Source of the DNA: Pusillimonas sp035515275
GTDB taxonomy: Bacteria; Pseudomonadota; Gammaproteobacteria; Burkholderiales; Burkholderiaceae_B
Assembly: GCF_035515275.1 (NCBI RefSeq)
Contig: NZ_DATJBQ010000015.1
Span: 1-30,908 of the forward strand
Direction: 5' to 3'
Length of the DNA: 30,908 nucleotides
A program made the position numbers and the translations under genes. Shown in pieces: positions 1 through 8,313 of the stretch; position 1 is the first letter of the stretch; every line of letters starts with the position of its first letter. Under the pieces are notes generated by a model, which made no database searches, had not been told where the DNA came from, and saw only the letters and a list, made by a program, of their open reading frames with translations.

Positions 1-1035
1 CGCGTTTCGTACAACCCCGTAAGAAAATCCTGGTATGCGTTCAGCCACGGATGGACCATTGACTGCGGGGATTACCGCCGCTCGCTGTGGCAGCAGGCGG
101 GCATGGAGAACGGCCCCGACACCTGGATGGATCTACTCGAAGTGGGTGAAAAAATTCGTAAAGAACACGGCGTTCAGGTCGGCATCGGCATGTCTCAGGA
201 GTTGGACTCGAACATGGTTGCGCGGGCTGTCTTGTGGTCGTGGGGCGCATCGGTGCAAGACGAGAACGACAACGTCATCCTGGGTCAGGGCGACAATCGC
301 AAGCGGGCCATCGAGGCGGTGAAGTACATGGTAGACCTTTATCATCGAGCCATGACCCCGGCGGTATTTGCCTGGAACGCCGCGTCGAACAACCAGGACC
401 TGATCGCCGGCAAGGCGTCGTACATCGTCAACTCGATATCGGCCTACCGCTCAGCCCAGCAAAGCAAACCGGACGTAGCCAAAGATGTGTTCTTTACCGG
501 CCCCCTGGCCGGACCGTACGGCGATCGCTGGGCCAATGTGCATGTGCTGTACAACTACATCATTCCAAAATTCGCCAAGGCCAACGAAGACATCGCCAAG
601 CAGTTCATCCTGCACTTGACCCAGAACTACGACCAGGCGATGTATTTCAGTAAGCTTTACAACTCGCCCAGCTACTTCAGCAGCGCCATTCCAGGCGGCG
701 ACCGGGGCTATCCCGCAGTGCAGGGGGCCACGACGCTGCAAGGGTTGAACGATGCCTGGTTCGCCAACGACCCCTTCAAGCTCGACGGCGAGGCCGACGG
801 CAAGCTGGCCGGCCTGACCAAGGCAACAGAGTGGACGACGAACCTGGGGCACCCGGGCTATTCAAACCCTGCTGTAGGCGAAACGTTCAACACCTTCATT
901 CTGCCCAACATGATGGCCAAGGCGGCGCGGGGTGACCTAAGCCCCGAACAGGCGGTGGACGAAGCCGCCAGGCAGACTGAGCGCATCTACGCGCAATGGC
1001 GCGATCGGGGCCTGATCGGCGGCAACAAGACTTGA
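1..1035 (+). CDS. ABC transporter substrate-binding protein, family 1 (5' partial)
   Basis: The reading frame is open from the first base to the TGA at 1033-1035, giving 344 residues without the N-terminus; signal peptide and true start lie outside the window, and the internal ATG at 103 is not the start. The sequence has the look of a family 1 (SBP_bac_1, sugar/glycerol-phosphate/polyamine type) periplasmic binding protein: WTIDCGDYRRSLW near the start, a LIAGKASYIVNS segment typical of the hinge region where these proteins read 'GKAAM', and a C-terminal helix with SPEQAVDEAARQ, matching the usual 'T.eeALdeA.k' ending. It would capture the solute in the periplasm and hand it to the two permeases encoded downstream. 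The ATPase gene starts 13 bases after the stop, so all are likely cotranscribed. The ligand cannot be deduced. Confidence 0.88.
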   Translation, partial: RVSYNPVRKSWYAFSHGWTIDCGDYRRSLWQQAGMENGPDTWMDLLEVGEKIRKEHGVQVGIGMSQELDSNMVARAVLWSWGASVQDENDNVILGQGDNRKRAIEAVKYMVDLYHRAMTPAVFAWNAASNNQDLIAGKASYIVNSISAYRSAQQSKPDVAKDVFFTGPLAGPYGDRWANVHVLYNYIIPKFAKANEDIAKQFILHLTQNYDQAMYFSKLYNSPSYFSSAIPGGDRGYPAVQGATTLQGLNDAWFANDPFKLDGEADGKLAGLTKATEWTTNLGHPGYSNPAVGETFNTFILPNMMAKAARGDLSPEQAVDEAARQTERIYAQWRDRGLIGGNKT

Positions 1036-1048
1036 ACCAGGAGCCCCC

Positions 1049-2077
1049 ATGGCGAGCCTGAGCGTTGAACACCTGAGCACGACATTCGACCACGGCCGAG
1101 TAAAGGCGGTGGACGATGTCAGCATGGAGATGCCCGATGGCGAGTTCCTGGTCTTGCTGGGCGCCTCGGGCTCGGGTAAATCCACCTTGATGCGAACCAT
1201 CGCCGGGCTCGAGCGCCCCAGTGCGGGCGCCATCCGCATAGACGGCGAGCTGGCCAACGAGGTTCCCCCGGGCAAACGCAACATCGCCATGGTCTTCCAA
1301 AGCTATGCGCTTTATCCGCACAAAACAGTGGAAAAAAACATTGCCTTCCCGCTAGAGGCTATTTCTATGCCCGCCGCGCAAATCCAGGAAAAAGTGAAAT
1401 GGGCGGCGGAACTGTTCGGCATGGAACTGTTGCTTCACCGCAAGCCGCGCGAGCTGTCGGGCGGCGAGCGCCAAAGGGTCGCTCTGGCGCGGGCGCTGGT
1501 GCGCACGCCCCGGTTGTTCTTGATGGACGAACCGCTGTCCAACCTGGATGCCAAGTTGCGCCATGCGGCAAGGCGCGAGTTCAAGCGCCTGCACGAACAA
1601 ACCGGCATCACCACGCTATATGTCACCCACGACCAGGTCGAGGCCATGGGTTTGGGCCAGCGTATCGCCATTCTTGATAAAGGGCGCATCCAGCAGATCG
1701 GCACACCCTACGAAATCTACCACCAGCCGGCCAATACTTTCGTGGCGCAGTTCATGGGTTCGCCGCCCATGAACCTGATCCCCCAGGGAGACTGGCTGGT
1801 GGGCTTTCACTCGGAAGACGGGTGGCTGCCGGAAAGCGAGCTTGCGGAAACACCTTCCGATCATTACCGGCTGCCCGTGGCGATTTTGCAGATCGAACAC
1901 CTGGGTTCGGACGCTTTGGTGTATGCGGTGTGCCAGACCACCCAGGCGGAGGTGATACTGAAACTACCCGACCGGCTGGCGGGCGGGCTTGCAGCGGGCA
2001 CCCAGCGCACCTTCTACGTACCGCAATCAAAGCTATGCCGATTCGATCCGCGTACCGGCTTACGAGTAAGAGACTGA
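1049..2077 (+). CDS. ABC transporter ATP-binding protein (MalK/UgpC-like)
   Basis: 342-residue ATPase subunit of a carbohydrate-type importer. Walker A GASGSGKST is at residues 38-46, the Q-loop glutamine at 84 (VFQSYALYPH), the signature LSGGERQR from 136, Walker B LFLMDE at 156-161, the D-loop SNLD just after it, and the switch histidine at 194 (VTHDQVEAM). After about residue 235 the protein continues into a TOBE-type regulatory/oligomerisation domain (MGSPPMNL marks the junction), as in MalK, UgpC and MsmK. It is shorter than the 360-370 residues common in this group, the TOBE part being compact. It sits between the binding protein and permease genes; the stop is 3 bases before the first permease ATG, which suggests translational coupling. 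Confidence 0.95.
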   Translation: MASLSVEHLSTTFDHGRVKAVDDVSMEMPDGEFLVLLGASGSGKSTLMRTIAGLERPSAGAIRIDGELANEVPPGKRNIAMVFQSYALYPHKTVEKNIAFPLEAISMPAAQIQEKVKWAAELFGMELLLHRKPRELSGGERQRVALARALVRTPRLFLMDEPLSNLDAKLRHAARREFKRLHEQTGITTLYVTHDQVEAMGLGQRIAILDKGRIQQIGTPYEIYHQPANTFVAQFMGSPPMNLIPQGDWLVGFHSEDGWLPESELAETPSDHYRLPVAILQIEHLGSDALVYAVCQTTQAEVILKLPDRLAGGLAAGTQRTFYVPQSKLCRFDPRTGLRVRD

Positions 2078-2080
2078 GCC

Positions 2081-3001
2081 ATGGCAAGCAAGCCACTTAG
2101 CATCAACCAGCGCGACACCCTGCTGGCATTGCTGATGGTAATGCCGGCAATACTATATATAGCGCTGCTGTTGGGCATACCCATCGTGCTGGCCATCATC
2201 TATAGCCTGAGCGATGTAACCACCGGCAGCACGGCCATGCGCTACGTGGGCCTGCAAAATTTTACCGCGCTGCTGGAAACGCCCGACTTCATGCGGGCGA
2301 TCAGCAATACGCTACTGATTACAAGCTGCACGCTGATTGGCGTATTGATACTGGGCACCATCCAGGCCGAACTGCTTGTGCGCCCGACGCGAGCCAAGTG
2401 GTTGATCCGCTTCTTGATCCTGCTGCCCTGGACAGCGCCTGCCTCGTTAAGCGCCATTGCCTGGCTATGGATGTTCGACTCCACCTTTAGCCCGATCGAT
2501 TGGGTGCTGCGCGGCCTGGGCCTGCTGGGTCATCCAGGCGCCCTGTTCGGCGACTTCAACAATGCCTTCTGGCTTGGCCGCAGCGGCCTCGCACTATTTT
2601 CCATCGTATTGGTCAATGTCTGGCGCCTGCTGCCGCTGGGAACCGTCATTATTCTGGCGGGTCTGAACGGGGTTCCGCGTGACATTCTGGAGCAGGCACA
2701 GATCGACGGAGCCGGATATTTCCGTCGACTTTTCCACGTGGTGCTGCCCATGTTGATACCCGTTTTCGGCGTCACCATTCTGTTCACCTTCGTGTTTGTC
2801 TCCACCGACATCGTCACCGTCTTCATCCTGACCCGCGGGGGGCCGGCCAATGCCACTCAAGTATTGCCAACACTGGCATTTTTTATTGGCGTACAAGGAG
2901 GAGCGCTGGGTCGGGGCGCTGCCGCGGCACTGTTCCTGTTGCCCGTGCTGGCGGCGGTCTCGATCGTTGTCCTGGCGCTGATCCGCCGACGAGAGATCTG
3001 A
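2081..3001 (+). CDS. ABC transporter permease 1 (MalF/UgpA-like)
   Basis: 306-residue inner-membrane permease. Hydrophobic segments are visible at about residues 13-42, 73-95, 108-130, 170-195, 225-250 and 275-300, fitting six membrane spans. The cytoplasmic EAA loop that contacts the ATPase is seen as EQAQIDGAGYFRRLFHVVLP near residues 204-223. The family is the binding-protein-dependent transport permease (BPD_transp_1) of MalF/UgpA type. It lies 3 bases downstream of the ATPase gene and 2 bases upstream of the second permease, so it is part of one operon. The imported solute is unknown. Confidence 0.94.
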   Translation: MASKPLSINQRDTLLALLMVMPAILYIALLLGIPIVLAIIYSLSDVTTGSTAMRYVGLQNFTALLETPDFMRAISNTLLITSCTLIGVLILGTIQAELLVRPTRAKWLIRFLILLPWTAPASLSAIAWLWMFDSTFSPIDWVLRGLGLLGHPGALFGDFNNAFWLGRSGLALFSIVLVNVWRLLPLGTVIILAGLNGVPRDILEQAQIDGAGYFRRLFHVVLPMLIPVFGVTILFTFVFVSTDIVTVFILTRGGPANATQVLPTLAFFIGVQGGALGRGAAAALFLLPVLAAVSIVVLALIRRREI

Positions 3002-3003
3002 TC

Positions 3004-3852
3004 ATGCGTGCAAAGCCTGCCAAGCACCCCGGCCGCCGAACCGGCCTGTACCTGACCACGGCCCTGTTCGTGGTGTTTTCCGCTCTGCCGTTCTACGTCA
3101 TGCTGATCACCAGCTTCAAGACGCAAAGCGAAATATTTACGGCAGACGCCAATCCATTCTGGTTCTCCGGCCCGCCCACACTGACCAACCTGCAACTGCT
3201 GTTCAGCCAGACGCAATTTATTCAATGGCTGCTGAACACGGCATGGGTCGGCCTGGCGGTTGTGGTCATTACCCTCGCTCTGTCGGTGCCTGCCGCCTAT
3301 GGCTTGGCGCGTATCGCCGGCAAATGGGGCGAAACCCTGGGCATCGGCATATTCCTGAGCTATCTGGTTCCACCCACCCTGCTGTTCATTCCTTTTTCCA
3401 AGGTCATTGCGTTCCTGGGCCTGCAGGGCTCGCAGTCGTCGCTGATTGTGGCCTACCCCACCTTTACCATACCTTTCTGCACCTGGCTGCTGATGGGCTT
3501 CTTCAAGGGCATACCACGCGACCTGGAAGAGCAGGCCATGATCGACGGCTACAACAGGTTCGGGGCATTCCTGCATGTGGTGCTCCCGCTGGCCTTCCCG
3601 GGCTTGTTGACCGTCGTCGTGTTCGCCTTCACGCTGTCGACCAGCGAATTCATCTATGCTCTGGCGTTTGTCACGCGCTCGGCTGAGAAAACCATCAGCA
3701 TTGCCGTACCGACCGAACTGATCCGGGGAGACGTCTATCACTGGGGGCCGCTGCTGGCTGGCGCATTAATCGCCAGCCTGCCGGTTGCAGTGCTGTATAC
3801 CTTGTTCATCGACCAGCTGGTGGCCGGCCTGACCGCCGTCGCGCGCGACTGA
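3004..3852 (+). CDS. ABC transporter permease 2 (MalG/UgpE-like)
   Basis: 282-residue second permease of the same importer. The start (TALFVVFSALPFYVMLITSFKT) is the typical MalG/UgpE N-terminal span followed by the 'SFK' loop; a DLEEQAMIDGYNRFGAFLHV segment around residue 175 is the EAA loop. About six membrane spans are seen. It forms the heterodimeric channel with the permease encoded immediately upstream. The stop is only 14 bases before the ATG of the ModE-type regulator, which makes cotranscription of the regulator likely. Confidence 0.94.
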   Translation: MRAKPAKHPGRRTGLYLTTALFVVFSALPFYVMLITSFKTQSEIFTADANPFWFSGPPTLTNLQLLFSQTQFIQWLLNTAWVGLAVVVITLALSVPAAYGLARIAGKWGETLGIGIFLSYLVPPTLLFIPFSKVIAFLGLQGSQSSLIVAYPTFTIPFCTWLLMGFFKGIPRDLEEQAMIDGYNRFGAFLHVVLPLAFPGLLTVVVFAFTLSTSEFIYALAFVTRSAEKTISIAVPTELIRGDVYHWGPLLAGALIASLPVAVLYTLFIDQLVAGLTAVARD

Positions 3853-3866
3853 ACTAAAATACTTAT

Positions 3867-4223
3867 ATGACCAAGGCACAGCTCGACATCCAGTTCCGCA
3901 TGCGCATCTACCGGGACGGCGCCATCGCCATCGGTCCCGGGCGCATCGCGCTGCTCGAGGCCATTGACCAGACCGGCTCTATTTCGGCGGCGGCCCGTCA
4001 CTTGAACATGTCGTACAGGCGCGCCTGGCTGCTGGTCAACGAAACCAATAACTCCTTGAAGCAGCCGGCGGTTGCGTCGTCGGAAGGGGGGGCTTCGGGC
4101 GGGGGAAGCCGGTTAACTGAAGCGGGTCGGGAAATTGTGCAGCGCTATCGCAAGATCGAAGCACTGGCAAAGCATTCGGCGCAGGAAGACCTTAACGCCC
4201 TGGCCGCATTAATTGCCCGCTAA
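3867..4223 (+). CDS. ModE N-terminal-domain-like transcriptional regulator, stand-alone HTH
   Basis: 118-residue protein made only of a ModE/LysR-type winged helix. Diagnostic ModE features are IGPGRIALLEAI at 22-33, GSISAAARHLNMSYRRAWLLVNE at 37-59 (the helix-turn-helix), then a glycine-rich wing GGASGGGSRLTEAG at 74-87 and a dimerisation helix to the end. The Mop/TOBE domains that bind molybdate in full ModE are missing, so it is a COG2005-type one-domain regulator; whether it senses anything is unknown. It lies 14 bases behind a carbohydrate-type ABC operon. There is no Shine-Dalgarno sequence before the ATG (the gap is AT-rich), so translation may depend on coupling to the permease gene or a leaderless message. 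Confidence 0.88.
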   Translation: MTKAQLDIQFRMRIYRDGAIAIGPGRIALLEAIDQTGSISAAARHLNMSYRRAWLLVNETNNSLKQPAVASSEGGASGGGSRLTEAGREIVQRYRKIEALAKHSAQEDLNALAALIAR

Positions 4224-4268
4224 GAAGCCATTTTGCCTCGAACTTTCTTAGTGCGCCCAGCCGTCTTG

Positions 4269-4814
4269 TCAGTCTGCGGCCATCTTGTGATTCACAGCTA
4301 CCTTGGCCAACAAGCGCATCAGGGTTTTACGCTCTTGGGGCGATAACTGTGCTGCGATTACTTCTTCATAACGACGCGACAGTGCGGTAAGTTTGACCAG
4401 CTCTTGGTAGCCCACGGGCGTTACCGCCAACGCATAGCTGCGCCGGTCTTCCGGTATGCTGTGCCGCTCGACGAAGCCTGCTGCCTGCAGGGCGTCTATG
4501 ACCTTTACCACACTGGCCCGGTTGACCCGCAGAGCCTCGGCCAACGCAGACTGATTGATGCCCGGTTGGTTGCCAATAATGCACAACGCCGTCATGCGTC
4601 CGGGCGACAAGGCCTCGGGCCCGAAAAACTCGAACAACACCTCGTAAGAGCGCACCTGAGCTTTTTTTATCTCGTATGCCAACGAATCTTGCAACAGGTC
4701 GATGTCGTCGACCGCCGGGGTGGCGGCCTGTTCGATAGGGATGCCCGTGTCGGGTTGATTACTTGAGTTCATCGATAACGTCACAAAAATGAAGCGCAGC
4801 GCATCGTGCGCCAC
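4269..4814 (-). CDS. MarR-family transcriptional regulator
   Basis: Winged-helix regulator of the MarR family: SPGRMTALCIIGNQPGINQSALAEALRVNRASVVKVIDALQAAGFVER forms the DNA-reading helices, followed by the wing IPEDRRSYALAVTPVGYQ with the typical D-R-R. The start is uncertain. I chose the GTG at 4814 because AAGGAG stands 5 bases before it; the ATG at 4772 (giving 167 residues) has no ribosome-binding site but is the more usual-looking N-terminus, and a GTG at 4832 is also in frame. The gene is divergent from the amidohydrolase at 5011, over a spacer with a dyad (4913-4933), so it probably controls that gene and itself. MarR proteins of this kind (for example CouR) often release DNA on binding aromatic acyl-CoA; that ligand is inference here. 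Confidence 0.9.
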   Translation of the reverse strand: MAHDALRFIFVTLSMNSSNQPDTGIPIEQAATPAVDDIDLLQDSLAYEIKKAQVRSYEVLFEFFGPEALSPGRMTALCIIGNQPGINQSALAEALRVNRASVVKVIDALQAAGFVERHSIPEDRRSYALAVTPVGYQELVKLTALSRRYEEVIAAQLSPQERKTLMRLLAKVAVNHKMAAD

Positions 4815-4912
4815 GCCCGCTCCTTGGTGCACTGCCGATTGCCCGCAAGGCGGCTGCTATACAGGGTTAGCCCGTATGGAAGCGGTCTACCCGAGCTAAT
4901 ATCATCTTTATA

Positions 4913-4933
4913 ACTGTTAACCAGCCTAACAAT
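4913..4933. promoter_or_regulatory. Candidate MarR operator between the divergent genes
   Basis: TGTTA (4915-4919), a 7-base spacer, and TAACA (4927-4931) form an inverted repeat; allowing one mismatch the arms extend to 7 bases (ACTGTTA and TAACAAT). The size and AT-richness suit a MarR dimer site, and the position, about 80 bases before the amidohydrolase ATG and 100 before the regulator, suits control of both. This rests on symmetry only. Confidence 0.35.
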
Positions 4934-5010
4934 ATATTGGTATCGGCCCTTATGGACAAGCCTTCATCATTGCGCCGCGCCAGTCACACTCCCGCTTTCA
5001 AGGAATCCCC

Positions 5011-5940
5011 ATGACAGGCCTGAATCAGGTGGTGGCCATCGACATCCACACCCACGCAACTGTTTCTACACGCAACGCACCCGACGAAGTGGCCATTGCC
5101 TTCGACACGGCCATGGCGGCATACTTCAAAGAAAAAATGCCCCGGCCCACCATTTCGGAAACCGCCGACTATTACCGCGAGCGCAACATGATGGCGGTGA
5201 TCTTTACGGTCGACACCGAAAGGGCCAACGGCCAGGTCCGCATCACCAATGAAGAAGTGGCCGAAGAAGCGGCCCTGCACCAGGACGTACTCATACCCTT
5301 TGCCAGCATCGACCCACTACGAGGCAAGATGGGCGCGCGCGAAGCACGGCGCCTGATCAAAGACTACGGCATACGGGGTTTCAAGTTTCACCCCTCGCAA
5401 CAAGAGTTCTACCCGAACGAGCGTCGCGCCTATGACCTGTACGAGGCCATCGCCGAGGCCGGCCTGCCCGCCATATTTCATAGTGGCCAAACCGGCGTGG
5501 GCGCGCGCATGCGCGGGGGCGGCGGCGTGCGGCTCAAGTATTCAGACCCCATGTATCTGGACGATGTGGCGGTCGACTTCCCCGACATGCCTATTGTTAT
5601 TGCCCACCCTTCGTTTCCGTGGCAAGAAAACGCGCTGGCCGTGGCTACGCACAAGCCCTCGGTCTATATTGACCTTTCGGGCTGGTCGCCTAAGTACTTT
5701 CCGCCCATCTTGGTTCAGTATGCCAACACCATTCTTAAAGACAAGATGCTGTTCGGCTCTGATTTTCCAGTCATTACACCCGACCGCTGGCTTGAAGACT
5801 TTGACACGATCGGCATTCGCGACGAAGTAAAGCCGCTGATCCTGCGCGAAAACGCCATACGCCTGTTGGGGCTGGACAAAGACCCGGTGTACGGCCGTTA
5901 TGTGCGCTTGCAGCCACCGGTGGGCGACGGCTGCTGCTGA
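5011..5940 (+). CDS. Amidohydrolase family protein, resembles 4-hydroxyphenyl-beta-ketoacyl-CoA hydrolase (CouO type)
   Basis: 309-residue TIM-barrel metal-dependent hydrolase of the amidohydrolase_2 (ACMSD/CouO-like) group. Metal-binding residues visible are HTH at 13-15 (VVAIDIHTHAT), the histidine in GLPAIFHSGQTG, the histidine in PIVIAHPSFPW, and the aspartate in MLFGSDFPVITPDRW. RGFKFHPSQQEFYPNE is also typical of this group. Members include CouO, which hydrolyses the beta-keto acyl-CoA intermediate of p-coumarate breakdown in Rhodococcus, so cleavage of an aryl or acyl beta-ketoacyl-CoA is my best guess; a decarboxylase role (ACMSD-like) is the alternative. It is divergent from a MarR gene and faces the thioesterase gene across 15 bases. 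The start ATG follows AAGGAATCCCC, a good ribosome-binding site. Confidence 0.8.
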   Translation: MTGLNQVVAIDIHTHATVSTRNAPDEVAIAFDTAMAAYFKEKMPRPTISETADYYRERNMMAVIFTVDTERANGQVRITNEEVAEEAALHQDVLIPFASIDPLRGKMGAREARRLIKDYGIRGFKFHPSQQEFYPNERRAYDLYEAIAEAGLPAIFHSGQTGVGARMRGGGGVRLKYSDPMYLDDVAVDFPDMPIVIAHPSFPWQENALAVATHKPSVYIDLSGWSPKYFPPILVQYANTILKDKMLFGSDFPVITPDRWLEDFDTIGIRDEVKPLILRENAIRLLGLDKDPVYGRYVRLQPPVGDGCC

Positions 5941-5955
5941 ACCGCTTATGTCGGT

Positions 5956-6360
5956 TCAGGCAAAAAAGGCCTTGAACTCGTCGGGAATGGCCGCACCCTT
6001 GATGCGGCCTTCGCCGACAATCTCTGCCCAAGCGCGCAGCTCGTGCCCGGTAGACACCAGGCGCTCGCCGCACTTTACGGTGTACCCCACCTTAAAGCGA
6101 CGCTCGGCCCACTCGGTGATTTCAGCCTGAACCGTAATGACGTCGTCGTACGTAATGGGCGAACGAAAGACGCTACCGGCATCAACCAGCGGCGTCACCG
6201 CATTGAAGCGAGAGCGTATCTCGCGCTGACTTAGTCCCTTGCTGCGACACAGGCCCTGATAGGTGCTGTCGTACCAATAGAAAAAATTAGGGTAAAAAAC
6301 AATACCTGCATCATCGCAATCACCCCACTCAACGGTAAAGCTACGCTCATACTGGCTCAT
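5956..6360 (-). CDS. Acyl-CoA thioesterase, 4-hydroxybenzoyl-CoA thioesterase family
   Basis: 134-residue hot-dog fold protein. EWGDCDDAGIVFYPNFFYWYD at residues 11-31 matches the active-site strand and helix of the Pseudomonas 4-hydroxybenzoyl-CoA thioesterase, where the second aspartate of G-D-C-D is catalytic; it is Asp16 here. The length fits the family (about 140). It would release a free acid from an aromatic or branched acyl-CoA in the cytoplasm. I start at the ATG (6358-6360), with GGAG 10 bases before it, rather than at an in-frame TTG 18 bases upstream. It is the last gene of the minus-strand operon that begins with the FAD monooxygenase. Confidence 0.9.
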   Translation of the reverse strand: MSQYERSFTVEWGDCDDAGIVFYPNFFYWYDSTYQGLCRSKGLSQREIRSRFNAVTPLVDAGSVFRSPITYDDVITVQAEITEWAERRFKVGYTVKCGERLVSTGHELRAWAEIVGEGRIKGAAIPDEFKAFFA

Positions 6361-6402
6361 TGGTGCCACACTCCGCAACGCAAAAAGCTTGATAATAGCC
6401 GT

Positions 6403-7575
6403 TTACGACATCGGGCATTGCGAGTGGTAAATGTCTTGATGCATTTCAAGCGGCGTATCGATCTGCTTAAGCACCACGTTGTCGCCTTCGGTTTTTACCG
6501 CCTGAAAGGCGTAATAGTTTTGAATGGGCATGTGGTTGTTGTTGAACTTGAAAGGGCCCCGAACAGACTTCAGTTCGTCACCGGCCGCTTTTACCGCCTG
6601 GGCAAACGCTTTTTTGTCGGACACGTCGCCCTTCAATTTTTCCGCAGCAATATTCAACAAATTGCCGGCATCGTAGGCGGCGGCTGCATACATGCTGGGC
6701 GTACGATTATATTTTTGCTGAAATGCTTTTACAAAGGCATGGTTTTGGGGGTTGTCGTAAGCCGAGCTCCACATGGCGCCGGCAATGACGCCTTCAGCCA
6801 AGCCCTTCAGGGCAGGCAAGGTCGTGCCATCTACCGTAAACACCGACAGCACGGGCAACTTGCCCAGCATGCCGGCCTGGCGCATTTGTTTGACGAAATT
6901 AATACCCATGCCGCCCGGGTAAAACACAAACAAGGCGTCGGCTTTGGAAGTTTGCAGTTGAACGATTTCGGCCGAATAATCGGTTTGCCCTAATTGCGTG
7001 TACAACTCTTCGACCACCTCACCCTTGAAATGACGCTTGAACCCTTCGAGCATTTCTTTGCCGGCCTGATAGTTGGGCGCCATTAAAAAGACCTTGCCGT
7101 AGCCCTGCTTCTGGGCATAAACACCCATGGATTCGGCCGGCCCGTCGCTTTGCCAGGCAACGCCGAAGATATTGGGCTTGCAGCCTTCGCCCGATATGGC
7201 TCGCGCGCCTGAGTTAGTAGAAAGCGCCACCACGCCGGACTCGACAATTTGTGGGAGCTGGGCCATTAATATATTGGTGTAACCCATACCGACCAAGGCG
7301 TCGATGTGGTCGCGTTCGATCAGCTTGCGCGCAATTTGCACCCCTACTTCGGGCTTGAGCTGGTCGTCTTCTTTAATGACCGTTACCGGTTGCCCACCCA
7401 GCTTGCCGCCGTTCTGCTCAATAGCAAGCATCAGCCCGTCGTATTGGTCTTGCCCCAGTGCTGCCCCGGGCCCCGACAAGGGGCCACTAAAGCCGATCTT
7501 GATTTCGGCGCCGGCCGGCGAGCCTGCCAGCGCCAGCACGCTTGCCACACCTGCAAATAGCATTTTGTATTTCAT
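6403..7575 (-). CDS. ABC transporter substrate-binding protein, branched-chain amino acid type (Peripla_BP_6)
   Basis: 390-residue periplasmic protein. A signal peptide is clear: MKYKMLFAGVASVLALAGSPAGA with cleavage before EIKIGFSGPLSG. The mature part starts in the way of LivJ/HbaE-like proteins and contains TDYSAEIVQLQTSKADALFVFYPGG, a strongly conserved stretch of the family (second lobe). Relatives bind branched-chain amino acids, aromatic acids or short amides. The start ATG at 7573-7575 has GGAG 7 bases upstream; a longer reading frame exists but lacks this. No livHMGF-type permease or ATPase genes are in the window, so it must use a transporter encoded elsewhere. It sits between the cupin and thioesterase genes, which links its ligand to the same pathway. 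Confidence 0.92.
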   Translation of the reverse strand: MKYKMLFAGVASVLALAGSPAGAEIKIGFSGPLSGPGAALGQDQYDGLMLAIEQNGGKLGGQPVTVIKEDDQLKPEVGVQIARKLIERDHIDALVGMGYTNILMAQLPQIVESGVVALSTNSGARAISGEGCKPNIFGVAWQSDGPAESMGVYAQKQGYGKVFLMAPNYQAGKEMLEGFKRHFKGEVVEELYTQLGQTDYSAEIVQLQTSKADALFVFYPGGMGINFVKQMRQAGMLGKLPVLSVFTVDGTTLPALKGLAEGVIAGAMWSSAYDNPQNHAFVKAFQQKYNRTPSMYAAAAYDAGNLLNIAAEKLKGDVSDKKAFAQAVKAAGDELKSVRGPFKFNNNHMPIQNYYAFQAVKTEGDNVVLKQIDTPLEMHQDIYHSQCPMS

Positions 7576-7611
7576 GGTTGTCTCCAGAGGGGGGGTGCCC
7601 AAACCGAATGT

Positions 7612-8178
7612 TTATTTTGAGTTTGGGAGGGGTGCTGCATCGACTAAAACGAAACCCACCATGCATGGCCTGTCGCTTCTGTTGCTCCATGAATGATTGG
7701 TTCCGCGCTGCACGAGCACATCACCCGCCGTCATGCGAACTTCTCCCTCGTCCATGACCGCCCAGATCTCCCCTTCGAGCACAAGGGCGTAGTCGACGGA
7801 GTTGGTCTGGTGCATGGCCTCGTGGCGGTCAGTGCTTTCGTGAATGGCGTCGGCGCCGGAATCGCCCATAGAGGCGAAGGCTTGGTCGCGCTTCCATTTG
7901 CCGACATATTCTTTATCTGGGGGAAACTGCACGACCCGAAACACCGTGCCGCAGGCAGGCGGGGCCAGGCTGATCTGGGCCGAGCAAGGGTCTTGATTGC
8001 CCTGATTGCTGGCCGGTGCCCCGTCTGTTTTCCAGATGTCGGTGACACCAAAGGTGGAGACGCCGGCAAGCGCCATCGCGTGCGGCGAGGGGCCGTCGGA
8101 AACGATGATGGACTTGCCGTTTGCATCGTGCCCGGTAACGATTCGCCGCACAGGCCTGATGTTCGTGTCGCTTTGCAT
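7612..8178 (-). CDS. Cupin-domain protein
   Basis: 188-residue protein with a single cupin barrel in the C-terminal half: HQTNSVDYALVLEGEIWAVMDEGEVRMTAGDVLVQRGTNHSWSNRSDRPC has the order of cupin motif 1 (H...Y.lvLeGe) and motif 2 (aGD...qRgt.HsW.N). The N-terminal part (VRRIVTGHDANGKSIIVSDG) is typical of a group found near aromatic-compound and BKACE genes. Motif 1 has one clear histidine (HQT) instead of HxH, so metal use and catalysis are uncertain; it could be an enzyme (isomerase, dioxygenase) or an accessory protein. AGGAGG stands 6 bases before the ATG. It lies 36 bases upstream of the binding-protein gene and is separated from the BKACE gene by 227 bases with tandem repeats. Confidence 0.85.
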   Translation of the reverse strand: MQSDTNIRPVRRIVTGHDANGKSIIVSDGPSPHAMALAGVSTFGVTDIWKTDGAPASNQGNQDPCSAQISLAPPACGTVFRVVQFPPDKEYVGKWKRDQAFASMGDSGADAIHESTDRHEAMHQTNSVDYALVLEGEIWAVMDEGEVRMTAGDVLVQRGTNHSWSNRSDRPCMVGFVLVDAAPLPNSK

Positions 8179-8313
8179 GGCCAGCCTCCTGCATGAGATT
8201 GCTGATTGAAAATAAGCGGAACCATGACCTTTACCGCAGGTACAGGTCGTTTATTCCACCCAGATCTACCATCTGCTGAACTGCGACTGCTGAACTGCTA
8301 AAACGGAATTACG

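Noticed and set aside
2857..3741. 294-codon minus-strand frame opposite permease 2
   Set aside because: Shadow frame of a clear permease gene; low-complexity Q/G/R-rich product without a domain.
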